Source: JBCCCJ01 sp039029315 (GTDB lineage: Bacteria; Bacteroidota; Bacteroidia; J057). Taken from it: 64,000 bases of DNA. The position numbers were made by a program, and so were the translations under genes. The stretch lies in contig JBCCGK010000026.1 in the NCBI GenBank assembly GCA_039029315.1, positions 51,427 through 115,426 on the forward strand, in the 5' to 3' direction. Positions 17,644 through 27,500 of the stretch are shown in pieces. Below the pieces are notes generated by a model. The model was not told the DNA's origin, searched no databases, and saw only the letters and a program-made list of their open reading frames with translations. Position 1 is the stretch's first letter, and the number at the start of each line of letters is the position of its first letter.

Positions 17644-19137
17644 ATGAAAATTTCCAATGCACTCCTCTGCTTCCTGTTCCTCGCTGCCAATTTTTGTTCT
17701 CTTGTTGGCCAAAAATCCGACTATGACTTACACAAACAATATCCACCTGCCCAGCTGAAAGAGGATCTTGCCATCCTGAAACGACATCTCGAAACTGTGC
17801 ATGCTGGCTTGTACACCTACACGCCTAAAGAAGAGCTAGACAAGCATTTTGCCACGATCGAATCACAATTGGATCAGCCAATGACAGACATTGCGTTCTA
17901 CCGATTGGTTTCTCCCTTGTTGACCCCCATTGGTAATGGACACACCAATATCCAGCCCCCAGACGGTTTTTTGGCACAGCATCGAACCAATTTTTCCATC
18001 TTCCCGATCTCTATCAAATGGATTGAAGGGAGCCTGTATACCCTCCGCGATCTCGGCACAACAGAAACTACTCCACTGGGAGCCAAAATCCTAACAATCA
18101 ACAATATGAAGGCGGACTCCCTCTTTTTGGCCATGCGCAATCATACAACCAGAGATGGATTTAATCTCTCTAATCCGAATGACCATTTGTCCTTGCGGTT
18201 TCGGCATTACTACTCCTATCTGATTGGCCAACCAGACACGTTTCACCTTCGCCTTCAACTGAACAATGGAGACATTCAAGAGGTTCAGCTGGCAGCAGAG
18301 CCATATCAAACGTTGTTAGACACTTACAACAAACGCTATGCAAAGCTCGTCGAAGCGAACGATGCTCCTCCACTGCGATTCAGAATTGAGAACGGAATTG
18401 CCATCCTGACCATCAAGAGTTTTTCAACAAACTATTTGAAGAAAAGGGGACAAAAATTCGATGCCTTTCTTGAAGATGCCTTTCAGCAAATCGCGGATCA
18501 GAAGATTGAACACTTAATACTGGACATGCGCAACAATGGAGGCGGAGACCCAGAACCCACCATTGCACTATTTGGCTACCTTCACGATCAGGTTTTCACC
18601 TTTTACAAAGAGATCAGCATCATCACGCGCAATGTTCCCGACAACCGGCTGTACAAGGACAAACTGTTCTTTCAGGAGTTGTTTATTTCCTTGCGCACCA
18701 AAAAGGATGAAGACAGGTATCATTTGAAAGGCATTTCTGGTCTCAAGCCCTCCCCTCCCCTCAGCCCCAGATTTGATGGAGAGCTGTACATTTTAGGAAA
18801 TGGGCGATCCTTTTCGGCTACAGGAGAAATGTCTGCCATCCTCAAAGAGCACAATAGAGGCGTCTTTATTGGAGAAGAAATTGGGGGAAATCCTGTCCAG
18901 AATACAAGTGGGGCGATGCTTCGCCTTCAATTGCCCCATACGAGTCTCAATGTGGTGAATCCAATTGTATTATGGAAGATGAATGTCACCTTTGAGAATA
19001 CCGGACATGGGGTTCAACCGGACTATCCTGTGGTAGCAACAATTGACGACCTGATGTCGGGAAGAGATGCCGTTCTGGAATTTGCCAAAGATCTGGCTCA
19101 GCAAAACCAACAGAAAGCAAAAGCTTCTTCCGAATGA
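17644..19137 (+). CDS. Secreted S41-family serine peptidase
   Basis: Starting at ATG 17644 gives 497 residues with signal peptide MKISNALLCFLFLAANFCSL; the open frame runs back to 17551, but a -7 element at 17607 lies inside that extension. The catalytic tail-specific-protease domain spans about 245-470: LTIKSFSTNY, LILDMRNNGGGDPEPT, YILGNGRSFSATGEMSAIL, GVFIGEEIGGNP. The nucleophile is probably the second serine of GRSFSATGE, in the place of the usual S-A-S/G-E motif. No PDZ domain is obvious. It is expected to act in the periplasm or outside the cell. Neighbouring genes are not functionally linked. Confidence 0.88.
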   Translation: MKISNALLCFLFLAANFCSLVGQKSDYDLHKQYPPAQLKEDLAILKRHLETVHAGLYTYTPKEELDKHFATIESQLDQPMTDIAFYRLVSPLLTPIGNGHTNIQPPDGFLAQHRTNFSIFPISIKWIEGSLYTLRDLGTTETTPLGAKILTINNMKADSLFLAMRNHTTRDGFNLSNPNDHLSLRFRHYYSYLIGQPDTFHLRLQLNNGDIQEVQLAAEPYQTLLDTYNKRYAKLVEANDAPPLRFRIENGIAILTIKSFSTNYLKKRGQKFDAFLEDAFQQIADQKIEHLILDMRNNGGGDPEPTIALFGYLHDQVFTFYKEISIITRNVPDNRLYKDKLFFQELFISLRTKKDEDRYHLKGISGLKPSPPLSPRFDGELYILGNGRSFSATGEMSAILKEHNRGVFIGEEIGGNPVQNTSGAMLRLQLPHTSLNVVNPIVLWKMNVTFENTGHGVQPDYPVVATIDDLMSGRDAVLEFAKDLAQQNQQKAKASSE

Positions 19138-19272
19138 TCTCCTCCCTGCCTCATCGAGAAAGGGAATCGCAGCAGGGATGATCGAGGGGGTTTATTCGAA
19201 GATTCTTTATGGGTCATTTTGCAATAGTCTGGGATTTTCTGCCCAAATTGCCTGTCCGATAAATACTTGATT

Positions 19273-20127
19273 ATGATCCAACTTGGCCAATATCAAACCC
19301 TCACCATTGACAGGCTGACCAGTGTAGGCTTCTTTTTGAAAGAAGAGGAGAGTGAGCAAGAAGTATTGCTGCCACAGAAGTATATAGAGGAAGGAATGGA
19401 AGAAGGCGGAGAGGTGGAAGTATTTGTATATGCTGACTCTGAAGATCGAATGGTCGCAACGACTGAAAGGCCGCTCCTGATTGCGGGAGAATTTGGCTAC
19501 CTCAAAGTCCGTGAAGTCAATCAGTTTGGGGCATTCATGGATTGGGGCCTGGTCGAAAAGAATCTGTTGGTGCCATTCAAGAATCAAGCCCGCAGGATGG
19601 AAGAAGGGAGATGGTATGTTGTATACCTCTATGAAGATACCCAGACCAATCGACTGGTTGGGTCGAGCAAAGTAGATCATTTTCTCAGCTCTGACTCTCC
19701 ACCGGATCTACAAAGAGGAGATAAGGTTGACTTATTGATTCGGGGCAACAGTGAGATCGGTGTCAATGTGATCATCAATCATGCCTATCATGGCTTGATC
19801 TATCGAAATGAAGTATTCGAATCTCTTCACCCAGGTGAGCGAAGGCCTGGCTATGTCAAGTTGGTGAGAGAGGATCACAAAATTGATATCAGTCTTCAAC
19901 CTATCGGCTTTGCTTCCATTGAGCCAGGTGCGCAAAAAATTCTGGAAATGCTTCAGCAAGAGTCGGGATTTTTGCCCTTTACCGACAAAAGTGATCCTCA
20001 GGATATTCGCGAGCAGTTTGGGATGAGTAAAAAGCTCTTCAAAAAGGCCATTGGATCTCTGTATAAGCAGCAACTTATCTCTCTTATGCCTAGAGGAATT
20101 TCCCTGAATTCAGAAAAAAAGGAATAA
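19273..20127 (+). CDS. CvfB/YitL-like S1 RNA-binding protein
   Basis: A 284-residue protein from the ATG at 19273 (a TTG at 19267 is also in frame). It has tandem S1-like OB folds: GFFLKEEE...EVLLPQKY (1-65), FGYLKVREVNQFGAFMDWGLVEKNLLVPFKNQ (70-140), and a third around 150-215, then a winged-helix end (DPQDIREQFGMSKKLFKKAIGSLYKQQLISL). This order matches CvfB/YitL, cytoplasmic RNA-binding proteins that affect expression of other genes. Its stop codon TAA (20125-20127) coincides with the left flank of a repeat element at 20128, so the natural 3' untranslated region is the element itself. Confidence 0.9.
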   Translation: MIQLGQYQTLTIDRLTSVGFFLKEEESEQEVLLPQKYIEEGMEEGGEVEVFVYADSEDRMVATTERPLLIAGEFGYLKVREVNQFGAFMDWGLVEKNLLVPFKNQARRMEEGRWYVVYLYEDTQTNRLVGSSKVDHFLSSDSPPDLQRGDKVDLLIRGNSEIGVNVIINHAYHGLIYRNEVFESLHPGERRPGYVKLVREDHKIDISLQPIGFASIEPGAQKILEMLQQESGFLPFTDKSDPQDIREQFGMSKKLFKKAIGSLYKQQLISLMPRGISLNSEKKE

Positions 20128-20288
20128 GAGACTGTTTAGGAATCTGTTCTGAGAATTTTTATCGTGTATTTTTTTCTCAGGCAAGGCTCTTTTTTGTTCT
20201 CATAGTGGTGCTATGAGAACAAAAAAAGCCGCAGAATGAGGAAAAAAGACGCATACAAAAAATAAGTGACAGATGTTCAAATAGTCTC
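20128..20288. mobile_element. GAGACTG-ended MITE-like element, copy 1
   Basis: A 161-bp imperfect palindrome. The left end GAGACTGTTTAG and right end CAAATAGTCTC are inverted; TAA flanks both sides (20125-20127 and 20289-20291), as expected for a TNA target duplication. The centre is a long hairpin: about 20 paired bases at 20185-20205 and 20211-20230 (GTTCTCATAG, 5-nt loop, CTATGAGAAC) with T and A runs on either side. The right half is nearly the same as the half copy at 31846. There is no open reading frame. It begins directly at the stop codon of the CvfB-like gene. Confidence 0.75.
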
Positions 20289-20526
20289 TAAGAACATCTT
20301 GCCTGATTCGAGTTGATGCCATCTCATCAGGCAGTACATTCATGTTCATACCTGCACGTTGTTGTACTTTCGTGATTCACCAATTGGCTGCCCTGACCGT
20401 CATCAAAGGGATACGGCTGCTATTGTCAGATAATTTTTATTATTTTTCTTCTGCGGGATGTAACCTTTTCGTTGGTTGTGTGACTATCTTCCTGAACACG
20501 CTTTATCATTCATTGGCAATCTGATC

Positions 20527-21075
20527 ATGAAAGACAACAAGCAGCAGGCATTTATGAAGGCATATCAAGCCTGCCATGAGGCTTTTGTCCGATATTGTTC
20601 AGCACTCGCCTACGGCAAAATGGATACAGAGGATCTGGTTCAGGATGTCCTGCTGTCGGCTTATCATCATTTCGATGGTGTCGAGCGAAAAGATCAATTC
20701 CTTCACTATCTCATCCGTGCAGCCAGAAACAGATCTCTCAATCTCCGCAGGAAAAAACGCTACAAGACAGAAATCCTGGACAAGCATGCAGAAAGGATTC
20801 GATCTCATGGTGTATCTCCTGAGCTGGCGCTCGACATCGAAGTTCTGTACAGGACCCTTGACCTTTTGCCAGACAAACAGAGAGACGCCCTGGTATTGTA
20901 TGAGGTCTCGGGCTTCAGCATGAAAGAAATTGCTGATATCCAGAATAGTACTGAAGGAGCGGTCAAAACCAAAATCAGTAGAGGGCGTAAGCGCTTGCGC
21001 AAGCTGCTGCAGGATCAATCTGTCCCTCGCTCTGTATCAAGTTTATTGGCCACCGCTCAAATGATCTTGTTATGA
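20527..21075 (+). CDS. ECF-type sigma factor
   Basis: A 182-residue protein from ATG 20527 (the frame extends back to 20476, but the extension is not protein-like). Region 2 is at about 10-75 (YCSALAYGKMDTEDLVQDVLLSAYHHF), region 4 at about 115-165 (LPDKQRDALVLYEVSGFSMKEIADI, EGAVKTKISRGRKRLRKLL). It should direct RNA polymerase to a small regulon. Its 3' end overlaps the next gene by 4 nt (ATGA), the usual arrangement for a sigma factor and its membrane partner. No clear promoter was found between the repeat element at 20128-20288 and the gene. Confidence 0.93.
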   Translation: MKDNKQQAFMKAYQACHEAFVRYCSALAYGKMDTEDLVQDVLLSAYHHFDGVERKDQFLHYLIRAARNRSLNLRRKKRYKTEILDKHAERIRSHGVSPELALDIEVLYRTLDLLPDKQRDALVLYEVSGFSMKEIADIQNSTEGAVKTKISRGRKRLRKLLQDQSVPRSVSSLLATAQMILL

Positions 21076-22733
21076 CCAGAAAACCAGAGGAATTGTTTGA
21101 AGCTGTTCGAAAACTCCCTCCTGAACTCAGTCGGGAACAAGTCGCAAAGATCATCATCGGTCTCCCTGCTCTGCCTGTCCCTTCCTTGCCCATTTCAGGA
21201 GGTAGTTGGACTCAGTTTTTCACGTTCAATCCACTGATTATGAATTCCATCATTATATCTCTGGTCGTTGGTGTCGCCGTATTGCTTCCCCAAAAAGATC
21301 AACCAACAATTGCTCAGGAACCTGACATTCAACCCACTCAAGTACAAGAACAAGTCTTTGCACCACAGCAAATAGCCGCCACTCGTCCTATTCTCCCCCT
21401 TCTTCCTCCCAAAACGATAGACACTCAACATACCAAGCATATCCCTGCAGAAAAACCTGCCTTTTCACATCCCCCTTCTCCTCTGACAATCAAAGCTTCC
21501 GACTCTTTGGTTCCCCCTCCAGACACCAAGCATATAGCGGCCTCTGTTCTTGCAGTGGCACCTTTTTCCTTCCCTCATATTCAGACAATGCCAGCTGTCC
21601 GTAGCTTGCGTGTACCCACAGCTCAACATATGATCGAGGATCTTCCTCCTTTCAGCAGCCTTCAGGCAAAACGACTCAAGCGCAAATTACTGATCATGCT
21701 CAAAGAAGATGGGCTGATCCGGTCCAGGCGGGAATTTGTCAAAATAGAGTTATTTCCCAATATGACACGTGTCAAGGAACTCATCCTCGCGGGCAGAATC
21801 CAACAGAAGTATCTCCGATTTTTTGATCAGCATGACATATATCCATCCCCAGGCAGATATGTGATTCTCCATCCAAAATGTATCATGATAGGGAATTTTA
21901 GCGGGAATGGCTTTCATGGAATGGCTCACGGAACAATCGATGATGAAATCCAGGAATATCTGGACAGAATCACACCTCTCCAATCACAGTCCCCCCGCAC
22001 TTCGATTTTGTTCCCAACAGAAGGACAGGAAGAAGTAATCTCAGTGTTGGCAACACCTTCCAGCACGACAATCGAGCCTGTCATGTCCATGCCAGTGCAC
22101 GTTCAAGGACAGCTCTTGGAGCCAATTGTTCAAGTTGTCGCTCCGATAGAGACAGAACCCGTCTCTGTTCTCCTACCAGAAATAGATATACAGGGTCACC
22201 TCTCTGGTTCAGAGCCCTTGTTTATCGACAGTGAAACAGTGGTAATTCCCTCTGGAGCACTCCTGGAGAATGATCATCAATCTGTGGTGGTGGCGACTCC
22301 ATCTTCCAGGGAAATTACGCACATACATGGGACAGTCACCGTCCAGGGAGAGGGACGGAATGATCTGCCTCGCATCCCACCCATTCGATCCATAGAAGGA
22401 AATATTTGGGCTCAACTCAAAGCAGAGTTGTTGGAAAATCTACTCGCTGACGGCTTGATTTCTCGTGTCTCTTCTCCGGTTAAATTGAGTTATGCCCATG
22501 ATGACATCATTGTCAATCGCATCAACCTTAGCAGGGATCTCTATTACAAATACCTGGATATTCTTCGCAAATATCCTGTCAGATCTGGCCCGCAATCAGA
22601 GATTCATATCACCCCAGAATTTCTGTTAGCAGGAGAGTTCGATCGAGACGGATATTTGCTCCGAGGCCATGGTCATGGCGATCAGGAAGTTGATGAAGAG
22701 CGGGGGGTTATTGGAATCCAGGAAGAATACTAA
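21072..22733 (+). CDS. Single-TM partner of the ECF sigma factor, with duplicated C-terminal domain
   Basis: A 553-residue protein translationally coupled to the sigma gene. The short N-terminal part (1-52) is cytoplasmic, a membrane helix spans about 54-72 (PLIMNSIIISLVVGVAVLL), and the remainder is extracytoplasmic. It contains a long proline- and threonine-rich linker (about 75-190) and two related units, about 191-287 and 437-540. Each has LLxxLxxDGLIxR...hxVxxIxLxxxYxKYLxxxxxYPxxxGR/PxxxIxxxxxxxGxFxxxGxxxxGHG. The DGLI...KY core resembles a segment found in several Bacteroidota membrane regulators. Position and topology suggest an anti-sigma factor or sensor, but the N-terminal part is not a standard zinc anti-sigma domain. 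Confidence 0.7.
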   Translation: MTRKPEELFEAVRKLPPELSREQVAKIIIGLPALPVPSLPISGGSWTQFFTFNPLIMNSIIISLVVGVAVLLPQKDQPTIAQEPDIQPTQVQEQVFAPQQIAATRPILPLLPPKTIDTQHTKHIPAEKPAFSHPPSPLTIKASDSLVPPPDTKHIAASVLAVAPFSFPHIQTMPAVRSLRVPTAQHMIEDLPPFSSLQAKRLKRKLLIMLKEDGLIRSRREFVKIELFPNMTRVKELILAGRIQQKYLRFFDQHDIYPSPGRYVILHPKCIMIGNFSGNGFHGMAHGTIDDEIQEYLDRITPLQSQSPRTSILFPTEGQEEVISVLATPSSTTIEPVMSMPVHVQGQLLEPIVQVVAPIETEPVSVLLPEIDIQGHLSGSEPLFIDSETVVIPSGALLENDHQSVVVATPSSREITHIHGTVTVQGEGRNDLPRIPPIRSIEGNIWAQLKAELLENLLADGLISRVSSPVKLSYAHDDIIVNRINLSRDLYYKYLDILRKYPVRSGPQSEIHITPEFLLAGEFDRDGYLLRGHGHGDQEVDEERGVIGIQEEY

Positions 22734-22751
22734 TTCCTCCAGGCAAAAAAG

Positions 22752-22806
22752 ACCAAGGCAGAAAGGGGCTGTGTACCTTTTCTGCCTTGGTTGGCATATT
22801 TTTCCT
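22752..22806 (+). terminator. Terminator after the sigma/partner operon
   Basis: ACCAAGGCAGAA (22752-22763) pairs perfectly with TTCTGCCTTGGT (22780-22791), with additional AGG/CCT pairing inside the loop. T-rich sequence follows at 22799-22806. Confidence 0.75.
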
Positions 22807-22811
22807 CTTTA

Positions 22812-22984
22812 GAGACTGTTTGGGAATTGTTGATGAAAATGGTTATAGATCTTTTTTGGACATTCAAGGCGCGAAACCCGCATCGCACCAGACCATCCGA
22901 TCAGAAATATAGCAGCACTAAATGAGGAGGTTTGCAATGAATAAGGACCAAAATAGAAGGATAACAAAAAATTCAAACGGTCTC
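22812..22984. mobile_element. GAGACTG-ended MITE-like element, copy 2
   Basis: About 173 bp with left end GAGACTGTTTGGG and right end TTCAAACGGTCTC. Flanks are TTA and CTA, close to a TNA duplication with one change. The interior resembles copy 6 (63594): AAGGCG..GAAA.CC, a central ATATAGCAGCACTAAATGAGG, and ATAACAAAAA near the right end. The CTA right after the element is the reverse complement of the PhoX stop codon TAG, so the element ends exactly where the PhoX gene ends. No open reading frame. Confidence 0.65.
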
Positions 22985-24376
22985 CTATACATGAGATTGG
23001 TCCCAGGGTCCCTGAATGGCAAAGGTCAGGCCAACATGCTGGATATTCACAAACATGGTCTTCCCTGATGGCGAAAAGCAGACACCTGTCAATTCAGAAT
23101 CGGCATGACCTGTATTGAGTCCAAAATGAAAGACATCCCCTTCAGCAGTCAGCCCCAATATTCGCGGATCGCTTTTATCTTCACACAGGAATACCCCTCC
23201 CCAGGGTGCAACTGTCAAATTATCACAACTACTTAACAAGTCAGAATTATTGGGCTCTGCAAATAATTGTAAGCGTCCGGGTGCCTCGGATTCACGAGCT
23301 GTCCCTTCATGTTCGCTGGGAACATAGCGGAATACTTGTCCATGCTTCTTGGCTCCTCCATTGGTGCAAGCAAAATAGGCTTCATTGTCGCCAAACCACA
23401 TGCCTTCTCCACGCGCAAACTTGGCAGCTCCCAGATCAAATCCCCGATGTCTCAAATCATCATCTGGAGACTCAACATTATCCAGGTCGATCCACTCAAC
23501 CTCCATCCATTGCTGATGCGGAAAATCATATCCAGAAACGATGGGCCAATTTCTGGTATCACAGGAGGTTTGTTCTTTGATTTTCAGCGCTTGCAACTTC
23601 CCTCCCATATGGAGTTTGCCTTTTTCTTTAGGGATAAACCGATAAATCATCCCATCTCCCTGATCTTCTGTTTGGTAGACAATCCCGGTTCGTGGATCTA
23701 CGCAGACTGCTTCATGATTGAAACGCCCCATTTCCTTTAGAGGAATGGGTTCGGCTCGCTGGATATCGGCTGAAGCAGGCACTTCGAAATTGAAGCCGTG
23801 ATCTCTTTCATTGTTTCCCTGTCCAGCTCTTTCGGTGGTTTCTTCACACGTAATCCAGCTCCCCCAGGGAGTTGGTCCACCTGCACAGTTGCGGATGGTC
23901 CCGGCCAGACTCATATAGGAGCGCTCTACCTCTCCCGTAGCTTCATTGTATACCAATGTGGTAGTGCCTCCCAGACAGGGTGTTTCTCCCTTTCCATAAT
24001 CATAGAAGGATTCAGCAGCAATCTTGTCCAATAATTCTCTTTCCTTGCCCAGTGCGCCGCTGTTCACATCACCGGTACTGACTTCGTGATTGCGAACAAT
24101 GATCACTTTTCCATCAGCCCCTTCAAATGCGGCCATCCCATCTCCTCGATTGGGTGTCAGCAGGCCATCACTCATTGGGTCGCCCCATGTGGAAATCACC
24201 TTGTAGGAAAAACCTGCTGGAAGAGAGAACAACTTGGCAGGATCTTCCAGCAGGGGTCCATAGCCTGGAGCCATGATGGATGTAGATACAGGTTCTTTAC
24301 AGGCAAACAGATGTAGCCCCATAAACCCCAGGCTTGTCATAGAGGCCTGGTGTAGGAAGTGACGTCGAGAGATCAT
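22985..24376 (-). CDS. PhoX-family (DUF839) phosphatase-like protein
   Basis: A 463-residue protein with a twin-arginine-like leader MISRRHFLHQASMTSLGFMG and a lipobox-like LHLFAC, so it is probably exported by Tat and may be lipid-anchored. Family motifs: RGDGMAAFEG, IVRNHEV, CLGGTTTLVYN, GTIRNCAGGPTPWGSWITCEE, MGRFNHEAVCVDP, YQTEDQGDGMIYRF and SSCDNLTVAPWGGVFLCED. PhoX proteins are calcium/iron phosphatases of the periplasm; the substrate here is not known. The stop codon abuts repeat copy 2. It is divergent from the large T9SS gene at 24519. Confidence 0.88.
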   Translation of the reverse strand: MISRRHFLHQASMTSLGFMGLHLFACKEPVSTSIMAPGYGPLLEDPAKLFSLPAGFSYKVISTWGDPMSDGLLTPNRGDGMAAFEGADGKVIIVRNHEVSTGDVNSGALGKERELLDKIAAESFYDYGKGETPCLGGTTTLVYNEATGEVERSYMSLAGTIRNCAGGPTPWGSWITCEETTERAGQGNNERDHGFNFEVPASADIQRAEPIPLKEMGRFNHEAVCVDPRTGIVYQTEDQGDGMIYRFIPKEKGKLHMGGKLQALKIKEQTSCDTRNWPIVSGYDFPHQQWMEVEWIDLDNVESPDDDLRHRGFDLGAAKFARGEGMWFGDNEAYFACTNGGAKKHGQVFRYVPSEHEGTARESEAPGRLQLFAEPNNSDLLSSCDNLTVAPWGGVFLCEDKSDPRILGLTAEGDVFHFGLNTGHADSELTGVCFSPSGKTMFVNIQHVGLTFAIQGPWDQSHV

Positions 24377-24518
24377 GATGAGAAGCGATTAGTTTTCGGG
24401 TAAAGATAGCGACTTATAACAATAGCAGACTTCATTCAAAAAAAAAAAATCATAAATTTGGGCTGTAAATGGTATTTTCACATACCTTTCTTTTTTCACA
24501 ACCTTGAATACATCTAAC

Positions 24519-27500
24519 ATGAAACATTTGTTTTCTCTCCAAATCCTTTGTTTTCTTTTTTTCTGTTGTTCTTCTTCTCTAACCCTTGGACAGGCCCCCA
24601 GCGGGATCTGGAACTGGGCGAAGTTGGAAGGAAGTGCGAATCAGGAAAGAGCGGTAGATATTACTGCAGATAGTTTGGGAAACCTGTATGTGATCGGGTA
24701 TTTCGACAACAGCTTTCAATGGGGAAATGTGACTCTGGTCAGTAGCGGGAGTTTCGATTTTTTTCTCGCCAAACTAGACCCTCTCGGGAATCCTCAATGG
24801 ATTGTCACAGAAGGTGGCAGTTCTGTAGACATTGCGCATTCCATCACCCTGCACCCCAACGGACAGGTGTATATCGCTGGCTTTTTTCAGGGTACTGCCC
24901 AAATCGGCACACAATCCCTGAGTTCTACTGGTGGATCAGATGCCTTTGTAGCGGTGTATGATACAGCAGGCAATTTTGTTCAAGCCTTTAGTGGTGGGGG
25001 AAGTGGTGATGATTCCTTCTATAATATTGAGATAAGCCCTGATAGCAATCTGATCATGGGGGGATTTTTTACCGAAGGGAGTTCGGGTGCAAGCTTTGAC
25101 ACCTTAACGATCAATGACAATCCAGGAAATACAGTTCGTTTTCCGATCGTGACGAAGTACAGCCCTCAAGGCAACATCATTTGGGCGGAATATGGTGTAT
25201 CAGCAGGAGCGGGCCAGATCAGATCTGTTACCTGTGATTCAGCTGGAAATATCTATGCTACGGGCGGTTATGGGACAAAATTGGTGTGGGATACCGACAG
25301 CATTGTTCCCCCCTGGAACACGGGGACCTTTATCAGCAAGATCAGCAATGATGGCCAGCTTGAATGGCTAAGTGGGGGAGGCGGTCCCAACGGCAGTTTC
25401 GGATTTGATGTTGTCATCAATCCACAAAATCAGCCACAGCTCATTGCAAGTCTGGTTCATGGCTATGGAACATTCGATGGGGTACAAATAGGGAGTCAAG
25501 GCGTCAACAATGCGCCGGAACTTTTGCTGCTCACCTATGATTCGACCGGAACCCTCATAGACCATTTGCTGTTTGGATCTGAACATGCCTATCCCTCCAG
25601 AATGGAATATGATGAAGCTGGCAATCTGTATATCTGTGGAAGTTTTGGATGGGATTTTCTCCTGAACAATCAAGTCATCCTCACCAATCTGGATTCCGAA
25701 GATGGGTTTATCCTAAAACTGGATCCCACAGATAGCCTGCTGATGATCAATGCGACCTTTGGCGTATTGGCACATGAAATTCTCGGCTTTGTCAGTCGGC
25801 CAGATGGCAATATCTATATCGCTGGGTATTCGGAAACCACAACAGTCTTTGGAGATTCCTTGAGTTCCAACTTCCTCAAAGTCACCAACAATGGAGATTA
25901 CGACATCATGTTGGCCGCCATTTCAGACACCACTGTTCCTCCTCAAGGCTCCAACATCATCCGCGGCCGGGTATTTCTGGACGGCAATCAAAATTGCTCC
26001 ATAGATCCAGAAGATTTAGCCCTCAAAAACAGATTGGTACGAGCAGATCCAGGCCCTCATTGGGGGGTAACAGATAATAGTGGATATTATGAGATCCAGA
26101 CTGGACCAGGAAACTTCCAGGTACGACAGCAACTGGGTCCTTACCTAGATCAATTCATTACTCCACTCTGCCCGACGAATCCGCCCTATCATATGGCCTC
26201 ATTTTCAGGATTCATGGACACAACTATGAGTCTTGATTTTGCCAATCAGGCTGACACCTGTTATGCTATTGAAGTGGATGTTGCTTCTACCTCAAGAAGG
26301 TTATGTTTCCAAAATCTGACGACCATTCTTTACCGCAACCTCGGATTCGGACATGCGCCCAATGCCATTATTCATCTGAAGCTGCCTGCTCATGTGATCC
26401 TCCTGCAATCAGATTCCACTTATCAGCAGTTGCCAGATAGTACATATGTGTTTCCATTGGGAGATCTCCCTCCTGGTTTTCAGGGACACATATCCATCAT
26501 CGATTCCGTTGTGTGCGGCAATCCCGTGGATTTGATTGGCTTGGCTCAGTGTACGGAAGTTTGGGCTACTCCTGTTGGGACATGCATTGAGCCAGATTCT
26601 GCCTGGAGCGGAGCAGATCTTGCTGTATCTGCCACCTGCCATTATGGGGTAGGAAGTTTTCATATTGTCAATCAGGGAAGTGGAGATATGAATGATTCTG
26701 TGGCGTACCGGGTTTACAAGAACACATTGCTGCTTTTTCAGGACAAGCTCAAACTCAATGCCGGGGACAGTCTCAGTTTTCAGCTAGCAGCACATGGCGC
26801 ATTTCTTCGGGTAGAAGTGGATCAGGTTCCTCTCCATCCAACATCTACGCAGGAAAGTGTAGATCTCCAGGGATGCTATATTCCTACCGGGCCAAGTGAT
26901 CCATCAGCTCCTCCCCCCTCCTCTATGGCTCTTTTGAATACTCAGAATGACAGAGAACCAGAGCGAAGGATTGATTGTATGATCATCACAGGGTCCTATG
27001 ATCCCAATGACAAATTGGCCACGCCAATCGGGCGGACTCTCCTTCATATCGTGCCTACTCACACGCCCATCCATTACCGAATTCGCTTTCAGAATACAGG
27101 CAATGACACAGCATTCAAGGTGGTCCTGGTTGACAGCTTATCTCCCTTTTTGGACCCAGCCAGCCTCGTTTTTGGCGCAAGTTCTCATCCCGTCCAATAT
27201 TCCGTCTCAGGTCAGGGAAGCGCTGTTCTGACATTTACTTTTGACAATATTCTCTTGCCGGATTCTACTACAGATCCCCTTGGCAGCCAGGGATTTGTTT
27301 CTTTTACGGTGAGTCCCTTTTCAAGCAATCCAGAACCAACTATCGTTTACAATTCAGCAGATATCTATTTTGACTTTAATCCTCCGATTCATACCAACAC
27401 AGTTTTTCATACCTTCTGGGATACAACTTTCAGTCAGATCGATCCCACACAGGTAGAATTTTGTACGGGAAATCCCTCTCAAGCGATTGCAGGAGTAGAT

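Noticed and set aside
24439..24450. Poly-A run of about 12-13 bases between PhoX and the large T9SS gene, considered as a phase-variable tract
   Set aside because: It lies in the divergent intergenic region. A promoter effect is possible, but no -33/-7 pair is clearly spaced across it, so I did not call it a switch.
24483..24490. TACCTTTC as the promoter of the large T9SS gene at 24519
   Set aside because: It is seven of eight in the -7 element, but the nearest TTG is 22 nt upstream, longer than usual. It remains possible but was not listed.
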